53,984 nucleotides of DNA from the NCBI GenBank assembly GCA_033725935.1, contig MU867150.1:1-53984 (forward strand). The letters are read 5' to 3'. Source of the stretch: Cladorrhinum sp. PSN259 (lineage: Eukaryota > Ascomycota > Sordariomycetes > Sordariales > Podosporaceae). Below are positions 40,116 to 48,911 of the stretch, one piece after another; position 1 is the stretch's first letter, and each line of letters begins with the position of its first letter. The notes under the pieces were generated by a model that did no database searches, was not told where the DNA came from, and saw only the letters and a program-made list of their open reading frames with translations. Made by a program: the position numbers and the translations under genes.

Positions 40116-40223
40116 GGCTCAGAAGAAAGAGAAGATTTTTGGTCATCACTTGGGCCACTTGACCAAGGTTTACATAACACTTATGTACAACCATCAGATA
40201 TCTAATCTTTTCTCATCATCGCC
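40116..40223 (-). ncRNA. box C/D snoRNA candidate 3
   Basis: Terminal stem GGC/GCC directly flanks box C GATGATGA 40220-40213 and box D CTGA 40122-40119. D' CTGA 40197-40194, hairpins TACATAA/TTATGTA and CTTGG/CCAAG, C' TGATGA 40148-40143. The shared tract CTTCTCTTTCTT abuts box D. Box D is 71 nt from the 3' splice site. Confidence 0.75.
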
Positions 40224-40384
40224 GTTGAGTTGGGATGGGATTAGACACGAAGGGAGGGAAGCCACTTGCCTTTGATTTCGGTCGTTTGTCTGCAAGATGG
40301 ACTGTTCGAGATTCTGGGAACACGCAGGTTGATTAGTGAGAGCTCAAGAAGACAAGGCTTAAGAGACAAGAGAAACAAGAACTC

Positions 40385-40480
40385 CAAAATCAGACATGTA
40401 GAGAGTTCTCTCATGACCCGACAGTTACACAAACTCGGGCATCAAATGAAAACGACAAGATTGTTGGTCATCATGTGCTG
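40385..40480 (-). ncRNA. box C/D snoRNA candidate 2
   Basis: Box C ATGATGA 40474-40468, hairpin GCCCGA/TCGGGT, C' ATGAGA, D CTGA 40393-40390; weak D'. Box D is 76 nt from the 3' splice site. It sits in a 340-nt intron starting GTATGC. Confidence 0.55.
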
Positions 40481-40767
40481 GAGGTAAGAGTGAAAGTGTG
40501 AGAGGTGGCTCAGGAGGGTATGAGTTGCCTTGAGACTATGATGATAGAATACATAGCTGAACCGGACCCAGAGCTGAAATGTGGTTGGTCGAGTTGTAAA
40601 CGTCTCGCAGGAACGGCGCAGGAACGGTATAAGTCGGACCCGCATAGGCATACCATCATCAATGACAATGAAGTCGACGCCGAGGAAGTGATTGTCGCAG
40701 ATGTGTCTATATGTATGTTAGCGACTGAATCTGAGCCAGGTTGCAGCCAGTGAAGTGTGAAAGTAGA

Positions 40768-40860
40768 TGATCTCAGATAATTTGACTCTTCGGGTCTTCA
40801 TATCATGGTATCAAGCGACCTTGAATCAGATCAAGACGATAAAATGTTTTTCATCACATC
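40768..40860 (-). ncRNA. box C/D snoRNA candidate 1 (18S-complementary)
   Basis: Box C GTGATGA 40857-40851, D' CTGA 40829-40826, loop hairpin TCAAG/CTTGA, C' ATGAAGA, D CTGA 40776-40773; GATG/CATC terminal pairing. The 11 nt GAGTCAAATTA next to box D are complementary to UAAUUUGACUC of 18S rRNA (recalled; the snR55/snR40 target region). Box D is 66 nt from the 3' splice site. Confidence 0.7.
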
Positions 40861-41639
40861 AGGCAGGGGAAGCGAAACAGGGAGGTTGAACTGGCCTTGA
40901 AGTCGTCGATAATCGCCGACAACACGGGGATGTGAACCATAATATCAATGAACTACGGGTATGTGACCATGAGACTTGAATCGAGGGTATATCGGGTGTG
41001 TTGTGTGTTGGCGCCACTACTCGGGTTGATGATTGTCTTAGTTGAAGACGACATTGTCGGCAAAGAACGAGACCGAGACGGTATATCGAATCTGTAGGAA
41101 GGCGATGATTAGAGATGATGGTTAACCTTAACTGATGGTTCATGATTGGGATCTGACAGGCTGCTGTGTGTTGTCAAGTGATGGAGGAAGCGATAGAGGG
41201 AGTGATGGCATACCTCAAAGCTTTGGTGGTCGCGATCATGATGATGGATAGACAGTTCCAAAGTCGCGACTCGATAGAAGTACCCGACAACCGATGGATG
41301 CCGGTGGTTTCTGTTGTCGCTGGAAGATGATGACCAGAGCGACTCCATCGTCAGCAATGATAGTTGGTCGAGTTGCCCACTTGAAGACACTCGAGCGACC
41401 ATGAAGCCATGAAGGCATTGCATGATGACGATGGGGAGGTCGATAGTCGAAGAAGAGGAGGAAGAAGGGCGAAGGGAGACGGGGAGGGAAAATAAGAGAA
41501 GAAGTGAGGTAGAAGGTTGAGGTCAAGGATGAAGAACGAGAAAAAGAATGGGCGGGGGAAGAAAGAACACGGAAGATGCGAGAGGTAGAGAGAATAGAGA
41601 GAGACAGAGAGATAGATGCGAAAGAGAAGGGAATGGTGG

Positions 41640-43696
41640 GGAGTTCTGGGAGGGTAGATATTGTTTTGAAAACAAATCAAAACGTGGGCCCAGAGCTGGT
41701 GCCCAAGAGCAACCGGCGAATGACGGCTCTCGATTTGAAAGCGAAGACCTATGAGGAAGCTGTTGTTGACTTGACGATGTCATAAGGCCTCACCTACTCC
41801 GCTGGGGGGTCATAGAGGAGGAAGGAGTTTCCCATAAGGCACGAGAACAGGGGCGAGAGCAGCTGGAGCCACATAACAAGCCCATGGCGAGGACCGGAAG
41901 GGCAGTATGAACATCAAATCTCACATGCGAAGCTATCTAAAGCCTCTATGTTCTATTCGAATCACTATGGCAAAAGGAAATAAACTCATGTGACGGTAAA
42001 CGTGCATGTTGAAGGTGCCAGACGGTCGAGGGCACCTAGGTGGGCTCTCAGTACAACAACTACATCATTGCGATGACACATGCGACGTCCAGAGCACACT
42101 AGAAGTAATATATCTTTCTACAGGGAGGAAAAGCTCCTAATTGTCATGATCAAGTGGATATAATGTGCTCCGAGTCGTGATGAGGTGGTTCTCCGGTGCG
42201 GTCTGTGAGGCACAGAGGAAGCATAGAAATGAAACATGCGAGCGAGTTATCCACTAAATAGAAGCTTCCGGTAAATACTTTGAGATGAGAAAACCAAACA
42301 GAGAAGCGATCGCTGCGAAATCAGAGCTTTAGGCCTCTCTGTGTTTTGAATAGTTTTGCCGGTGGCATGCTGTGTCCCTTCTCAGATTTGATGCGGACAG
42401 CGACTTTACAATTGAGATGAAACTTTAACTTCAACGCGCCACTCATACGAGGATACTGCGTACTATAGCCTGTACAACAGCGAGGGCGCGAACAGAAGCT
42501 TAGGTAGGTAGTGAATGCAATCGCTCATGTTCACGATCGCACTGGGCCCATTGGGTGCCTCAGTAGCACCGCTTGTTGCCGTATCTGAGAGGTCGCGGCC
42601 AGATCAATTCAAATTGTTCATATAAAGGTGACTTTATAAAAGATTAACGCTCCCATAATCATCTAAATGTGTGGCCTTAAAAACCTGTGACCGACGACCG
42701 GGAGGGAGATCAGTGGCAGAGCTCTGAGCGCAATTCGCAGTAGCTGTGAAACAAAGCATCACTCAAGTCTAGATACGCTTCATTGTTAATTTTCCTTGTA
42801 CCCAGCTCGCAGATCATCGTTACTAAGGAAACTATTGAAGCACTATCGCAAAAGGATCAAGTCGGAATTGGATTTCAACTCGTGCTATGTATCAGCCTGA
42901 GCTGAGCAACAGCACAAGCAAATTGCGACGAAACCGCAGCAAACATAAGACAAGACAGCTTGCATTATGCTGAAATCAACATGTATGAGTTCGATCTGGG
43001 CGCTCAATCTTCTACTCATAGTCAGTTCTCCAAGTCAAGACGGCAAAGTTCAGCCTGAAGAAATGCCATCAAGACCACGACCCAACAGCCAACAGACATA
43101 CTTCATATAGATCACTACCTACTTGAACTACATCATCACAAACATTACTAAAGATTTTTCGGTATAAAATCACATAAAATTGTTTACTACTCCCATCAAC
43201 TCCGATTCGCTATTATCTCAAGAAAAAAAGGGGTATTGTTTACACTTTGCGCACGGACCATCATGACACACGCCTTTCGTACACAATATGCACATCGTAG
43301 TCAAATCACAATGATGTTGCTTATACTGACTTTGAGAGCTTTCTCTTAGATAGCGCCGCTGTCCACTTAGCCTATCAGAGGTCATTTACACTAGAGCTAT
43401 TCAGATGCTCAAGTTCTTACTCTTCTATTCACCAGCCAACGATACACAACGATATGACCAGAGTTTCACCGGTCTTCTTGTTTTCCAGAGGCCTACTGCT
43501 TGAGACAAAAGTTCGCATAATCAATCTGGTTACCTTCCATTATTTAAGACTTTCTACTTGAGACAAAATCCTGATGCAGCTCATCTGAGGTATAAATACC
43601 CGTCTTTCTCCCCAGGCCACAACGTTCTGCTTCTTCCCCAAAAATCAACTTTTCTGACTCTGCCTTGAACACCTGTCATAGTCAACCTTGGATGGC
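41640..43696. other. intergenic region
   Basis: About 2 kb upstream of the snoRNA host unit and downstream of the Gfo/Idh/MocA gene. No open frame of note, no tRNA, and no box C/D pattern that I could see. The host promoter should lie in its left part. Confidence 0.45.
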
Positions 43697-45076
43697 TCAG
43701 ACCAATTTCCAGGTCCCGTTGGCCTGCTCAATCCTGACCTCCCTATTCTCATCGATACTCCTCCGACCAGCCTCGAGTATGGCAGTCGTGGCTATGGTAT
43801 TCTTCAAAGTCGGCAGTCCCTTTGCGTCCAAATCCGCAGGCTTCAACTCGCCGGCGTTAACAGATCTACATCCATCCACAAACTTCTCCATAGAGACATA
43901 GCCGTATCCGCTCTGCCCGTTGAAGTTTCCATCCTCATCAGGAGCATACCGCATATAGAACGGATTGTACCAGACCAACTGTCCTGCCGCGTCTTCTGCC
44001 ACATCGTACCCTCGCTTGGCTTGGTTGATAGTGATCTCGCCATCTTTGGCCAAGTAATGGAAGTATTGGTTCGAGTGCACACCAGCTCGCTGCGGCGCGG
44101 TCCAGGAGGCAGTGTACACGCCAGTTGCATGTTTTGGAGGGTCACCCTATTTATATTTAATTAGGCATTGTACGAAATTTGATAGGACTGAACAATGCTT
44201 AGTCAACCTTACCTTGCCTTGACCCTTCTTTTCCCAGTGAACAAGGAGCGAGATTGTGTCTTCGGTCGATTCGTGGCATCCGAGACTCACAGCAGTGCCT
44301 TTGGATGCAGAAGCTGAGACCTTGACGGGAACGTAACCCAGTTGAGAGACCATTGAATCACAGATATCGACGTGGTGACTGTTGAGGTAGTACGAAATAT
44401 CCGAATCGATACCGGCCCAGGCTTTGAACGTCTCGAGCTGGAATTTGGGCTGGCTCATATAGCTATAGAAGTAATTGAAGTCGCCGAGCTTTTTGGCTCG
44501 AAACTTGGCGTCAGCGTACGCTGGATCGTACCGTTTGTGATGTTCGACGTAGACGTAGACTCCATGCTTCTCGGCAGCGTCTAGAAGGGCAATGTGGTGC
44601 TCAAGCAGCTTGACTGCTGGCTTTGTGATCATGACGTGGATGCCTCGTTCGATGGCATAGAGGGCGATGGGATAATGTGTCGTGTCAGGGGTAAAGATGG
44701 TAATGGCATCGCCTGGCTTCAAGGCGTCAATGGCAGCCTTGTACGCGTCGGGGTCTTTGGCATCGTCGGCGGGGAACGACTCGAAGGCGGTGTCGAGGTT
44801 GTTATATGCGAGAGTGATGTTTTTATGAAGGTGCTCCCTGATGGCTGGGAACTTTGATCCATTGACTCCAACCATACCAAGTCGGCCAACCTTGCCTCTC
44901 CGGCGCAGGTCGAACATGGAGAGCCCAACGACTCCGACCTTTTTGTCCGACTGGGAGCCACCGGTGCCAACAAAGCCGGTGGTGTACTCACCAGTACCTA
45001 CCTGTGCCAATTGTTAGCCAGAAAGGGGAACATTGTGATGTTGTGCACGTACCATCAAAACATTCAGGGGCTCCAT
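43697..45076 (-). CDS. Gfo/Idh/MocA-family oxidoreductase
   Basis: Three exons, 45076-45053 (8 codons), 45001-44213 and 44146-43697, all joined at phase 0, give 420 residues. The tiny first exon MEPLNVLM supplies the first strand of the Rossmann fold and joins VGTGEYTTGFVG, the dinucleotide-binding loop. Downstream blocks FTPDTTHYPIALYAIERGIHVMI, TKPAVKLLEHH (the family's EKP-like catalytic Lys) and HHKRYDPAYADA are family landmarks. The C-terminal alpha/beta domain (FNYFYSYMSQPKFQLETF, YYLNSHHVDICDSM) should bind a sugar-like substrate. NAD(P)-dependent oxidation or reduction of a sugar or polyol is likely; the exact substrate is unknown. It is divergent from a DHDPS-family aldolase gene. 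Confidence 0.88.
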
Positions 45077-46986
45077 CTTTACTTGTCAGCGATACAAGTG
45101 TGGACAGTCTCCAATGCGGCACGAAACGGAGTGATGGGAAAAGAGGAGCTTGGAATCAGGAAGATATAATTGATTCCATGTAGGTCGGTATCACAATCAA
45201 CACAAGAACTCGAGATGCAGCCATGGGAAAACATTCTAGCAGAGATCATATGGTTGATCCCGACGTGCATCTGGGGTTCCAGTAAACCGGAAGAATTCCA
45301 TGCAAGAGGAGGGGTAATTGGAGATGCTCGTTGGAGAATTGGTCGATTCACCCGGACAATAATTTAAAGTTTCCGGTGTCGGTCGTTTTCCTGCTCCATG
45401 TGATCATGCCTTGTTCGATATCTCACATCTCAAGAATGTGAGGAAGGCTCGAGACAGAAGAGAAGGAGCTCTTCGGTCAACAAACGTTGATCAACCGAGA
45501 CAGGGGTCATCAAGACCCACCCCCACAAACTGCCCCGCATTCTAGAACCACAGTAGAGACATTTGGAGAATTGCCGGGGTATTCCCCGACCGAGACTTCC
45601 CCAGAGACTCAGAAGAGACTCACCTGGCAATGCCTGGTCTCTTCTCCTTTCAAGAGATCCAATGGCACCTCGGTCTCAGGCTAAATGTTTAGTACAACAC
45701 TCTTTCTGAGTTGGACGACCTACACACATCCATTACACATACACTTCTTTCAACTTGACAGCGCTCCGGATGGCGAATCCTGAGCAAGCTTATTAGCGCT
45801 CTGCTTGATTGGAGGAAATTATTTCTCCGTCGTGTGGCGTTCACCAGTTTTTGTTCCTCCTCCTCAACGTCGGATCACCCAACCGGGGAGGCCTTCAACG
45901 GTATTTTCTCGGTCAAGGGCCACGTCTTGAGGCTCGAATCCATTGTCTAACGAGATCCCTCATCTCTTATTACCGCGGCAGAGCTTACTATGCTAGATAC
46001 ATAGAGTAACTGTTGATCCTGACATCACTATTCATAGATATAGTCAAGAAGGGACGAATGTCATGATACTGATGATACTCCCTCGGCTGAACCTTCACAC
46101 CACCCCCACACTACCACCATTCACCCGCATGTTCACCAGCATCGACATGGCATCCTGTGGGGTTACTCATGGCTCTCAATCTCACACCGGTCCGGATGTA
46201 AGCAAGATGGCGCACAAGGTCAGGATGCAGTCCAGACCAGCCTATTACTCGTTGACGACGAACCATGAAGCCACTCGACGAGATTTGATCCCATGACTCC
46301 AGAGCGACGTGGCCATCACACCGCCCGCTTGGATTGCTGGTGTCACTGCATTTGGCGCCGTCCATGTCAAACTGTCCTCGTCGAACCTCCTTGCAGACGT
46401 CAAATCTTGCGTTGATCTTCCATCTCTTTTTTTATTCCAAGAGCCTTGGATAGGTTGACTAGTCCTTGCTGATCGACATAATGGACAGCAGTATCGCTTG
46501 GCTAATCCCAGCTGCCTGGGTTATGTCAATGATACATCTAGCTGCCGACGTGGGCTTTGGGGGTGCGTGATTTCTTGCCTGTTCGTCTCCTCGGTAGTCC
46601 TCGATATTAGTCCGATATAGCTAATTGCTGCGCGTCAACAGGCAAGTGTTGGCGTCTTAGTTACATCTGACCATTAGCTCCCATCCGTCCCGCACCTCCC
46701 TTCCCCCTCCCTTGTTGGGGAACTTTACTCCGAGGTCCCAAGGTAGGCCGGCCTCTTCACCCCACTGGCACTATTAGTATTAGGTCATGGAGCAGTTGTA
46801 ATCCTCTCTTGTAATAAGACACTCCCTGTCCCTTATAAGAACCCGCTTTTCCTCTGTGGTAGGTTCCGTTGCCTCCGTTCTGAAGCTTTATAGTTCCTTT
46901 CGTGCCAGCCTCCCGGCGCCGTCTTGTATTCTTACTACGACTCGGGTTCAATGTTCTAGCTCAAGCCTCGCCCCCCTCCTACAATC
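45077..46986. other. divergent intergenic region
   Basis: 1.9 kb shared upstream of the Gfo/Idh/MocA (minus) and DHDPS-family (plus) genes. Only short random-looking frames. A TATA-like CTTTATAG lies near 46886, about 95 bp before the aldolase ATG. Confidence 0.4.
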
Positions 46987-47973
46987 ATGACTGTCTCAAA
47001 CGGGGCCGCCAATGGCCATGCCTCCTCCCCTCGCAGACCACTCCCATGTGGAATATACGCACCCACCATGACTTTCTTCGACCCAGAAACCGAAGACCTT
47101 GACATCCCCACCATCAAGAAGCATGCCGAACGACTGGTCAAGGATGGCCTCGTGGGCCTCGTGACCATGGGCTCCAACGGAGAAGCAATCCACTGCACAC
47201 GCGAGGAAAAGTTAGCCGTCACGAAAGCAACGAGGGAAGCGCTGGACGCCGCAGGATTCACCCAAACCCCCATCATCATCGGTGCCACCGAAGGCAGTGT
47301 CCGCGGCACCATCGAACTCACCAAGCTCGCGAAGGAGGTGGGAGCAGACTACTGCCTCCTCTTGCCTCCATCGTACTTCCGCATGTTGATGGACGAGCAA
47401 GCAATCCATGACTACTTTATTGCCGTAGCCGACGAGAGCCCCCTACCCATTATCCTGTACAACTACCCGGGAGCGGTAGCGGGAATTGACATGGACTCGG
47501 ACCTGCTCATCAAACTCGCAGGCCACCCCAACATTGTCGGCACAAAGTTCACCTGCGGAAACACAGGCAAACTGACGCGTGTGGCTCTAGCTACTGACGC
47601 CAAGACGCCCCGGCAAGAAGGAAGCGGATACATGGCTTTTGGAGGCGTGTGCGATTTCACTGTTCAGACGCTGGCTAGCGGCGGGAGCGGTATAATTGCG
47701 GGCGGAGCGAACGTCATGCCTAAAGTTTGCGTCAAAGTCTGGAATCTGTACGCGGAGGGCAAGACGGACGAGGCGATCGCTCTGCAGCGTGTCCTGTCGA
47801 AGGGCGACTGGGTGCTTACCAAGGCGGCGATCGCGGGGACCAAGTCTGCGATCCAGAGTTACTTTGGGTACGGAGGGCACCCCAGGCGGCCGTTGAAGAG
47901 ATTGGACAAGGCCAAGGTGGCTGCTATTGAGGACGGGGTGAGGGAGGTCATGGAGGTTGAGAAGATGTTATAG
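46987..47973 (+). CDS. DHDPS/NAL-family aldolase
   Basis: Single exon, 328 residues, ATG at 46987 after an unspliced CT-rich leader. The class I aldolase barrel is clear: the GSNGEA phosphate/carboxyl loop near residue 63 in place of bacterial GTTGE, the catalytic YNYPG Tyr near 160, and the Schiff-base Lys in VGTKFTCGN near 182. Members split or make 2-keto acids such as 4-hydroxy-2-oxoglutarate, keto-deoxy sugar acids or N-acetylneuraminate. In a fungus a catabolic aldolase of sugar acids or hydroxyproline is more likely than lysine synthesis, since fungi make lysine through aminoadipate. It is paired divergently with a sugar-type dehydrogenase. Confidence 0.88.
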   Translation: MTVSNGAANGHASSPRRPLPCGIYAPTMTFFDPETEDLDIPTIKKHAERLVKDGLVGLVTMGSNGEAIHCTREEKLAVTKATREALDAAGFTQTPIIIGATEGSVRGTIELTKLAKEVGADYCLLLPPSYFRMLMDEQAIHDYFIAVADESPLPIILYNYPGAVAGIDMDSDLLIKLAGHPNIVGTKFTCGNTGKLTRVALATDAKTPRQEGSGYMAFGGVCDFTVQTLASGGSGIIAGGANVMPKVCVKVWNLYAEGKTDEAIALQRVLSKGDWVLTKAAIAGTKSAIQSYFGYGGHPRRPLKRLDKAKVAAIEDGVREVMEVEKML

Positions 47974-48911
47974 TTTTTGGTAAGTTATGCTGGGGTGCTG
48001 GCGAATAACTGTCGAGAGAATGAGATGTGTGCCGGATATGTTCTTAAGTTTGTATGACTGCGAGGACTGCGGCGGGTTGGGAAAGACCCATTGTGCGGCC
48101 TTTATGAGGGAGAGTCTAAAATCGTTTCTCCTATCTACCATATCATGACAAGGGTGGGATATACTGTTGGGACAAAATTCAATTACGTTTGTCACTGTTC
48201 AAATCTCTTCACTGCTTTTCTCGTCCTTATTCGTTCAGATGTTGTCCAGCGCGCATAGCAGGTCCAAAAGAGTGATTCAAGCTCCGGAAAGCAAAGACAT
48301 TGAAAAGCACGTACACGATAAACATCTGTTCCCTCCGAGATCACTGTTCTGGAGTAACAACTTTATACCTAAAGGTACGCTCGTACACATTGACACGAGA
48401 GAGTACTCTCGAGAAGAATCCATGTCATAAGACTAACACTAACACTAACCATACACCCAACCCAGACTCCGAAGTTAAACACTCCCTTCCTCGCTTTCTT
48501 GACCCAATTCCTACCGTGACAAGAATTATTGCCATCCCGAACATTTGGTATCGCCATTTTCAATTATCGACCAACGATACACTACCGCTCCTGCTCAGAG
48601 GAAGTCTAGAGGAAGTCTAGAGGAAGTCTCCAGAGGAAGTCAGATTCACAATTGCCCACCTAATAATGGGACGAAACCCCCAATAAACTTGCCGAATCAT
48701 ACTGAAGCGGTTTCTTGGTTTGTTGAAGTTGTCTTGTATTTCTCCAAGGTAGTTAGTCTCGATAAATATTAAGAAGAAAAGATTTATATGTTAATATGGC
48801 TTGGCTTGGCAGCCTACTCGACCTGATGGGGAATATATCTCGCGCAGCAGTTTAAGTGATTGAACTGATTACGATATTTACTTTAGGTATCTGGGGTTTT
48901 CTAGTTTTATA
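47974..48911. other. intergenic region
   Basis: About 0.9 kb downstream of the aldolase gene. Small direct repeats are visible: GGAAGTCTAGA-type units at about 48598-48640 and ACTAAC repeats near 48431-48449. No gene seen. Confidence 0.4.

Larger units (their letters stand above)
33287..41428 (-). other. multi-intron snoRNA host transcription unit (possibly also protein-coding)
   Basis: Minus-strand unit behind a CT-rich leader (about 41640-41430). Exons read from branch/acceptor and donor signals, in order: end at 41214; 41152 or 41091 to 40896; 40706-40654; 40313-40270; 40047-40013; 39783-39750; 39523-39434; 39214-38975; 38767-38696; 38489-38442; 38222-38174; 37964-37916; 37726-37689; 37511-37459; 37260-37213; 37027-37006 (or 36958); 36761-36675; 36466-36384; 36164 to about 35632; 35407 onward; an exon ending 34961; 34670-34614; 34383-34328; 34128-34084; 33871 onward. 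Most introns from 40895 to 36165 begin GC (usually GCAAGT after AAG); the distal ones begin GT. Nearly every intron has one box C/D snoRNA. Exons 40706 to 38442 join into one 616-nt open phase, and 37964 to 35823 into another; the 49-nt exon at 38222 breaks the link. Both ends and the first exons are uncertain. The unspliced region has no long open frame. Confidence 0.7.

Noticed and set aside
40465..40590. A 45-nt exon ending CTCAAG|GCAACT between 40654 and 40313
   Set aside because: It puts a stop in the phase needed by the next exon; joining 40654 directly to 40313 keeps the frame and leaves one snoRNA in the intron.
36165..40653. Introner-like elements or stwintrons as sole explanation of the similar introns
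   Set aside because: Conservation centres on box C, D', hairpin, C' and D with paired terminal stems and a fixed D-to-acceptor distance, which intron mobility alone does not predict. Intron spreading may still be how copies arose.
34000..41000. Repeats at regular spacing suggestive of a CRISPR-like array or satellite
   Set aside because: Unit lengths vary, and conserved parts are C/D boxes and splice signals at fixed distances; this is a eukaryotic intron/snoRNA array.
41236..41783. Several overlapping Ser/Pro/Leu-rich open frames upstream of the host
   Set aside because: They arise from a CT-rich leader open in more than one frame; composition, not coding.
48160..48660. Possible 5S rRNA or small RNA gene
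   Set aside because: No 5S internal promoter or conserved 5S helices could be found by eye; only short direct repeats.
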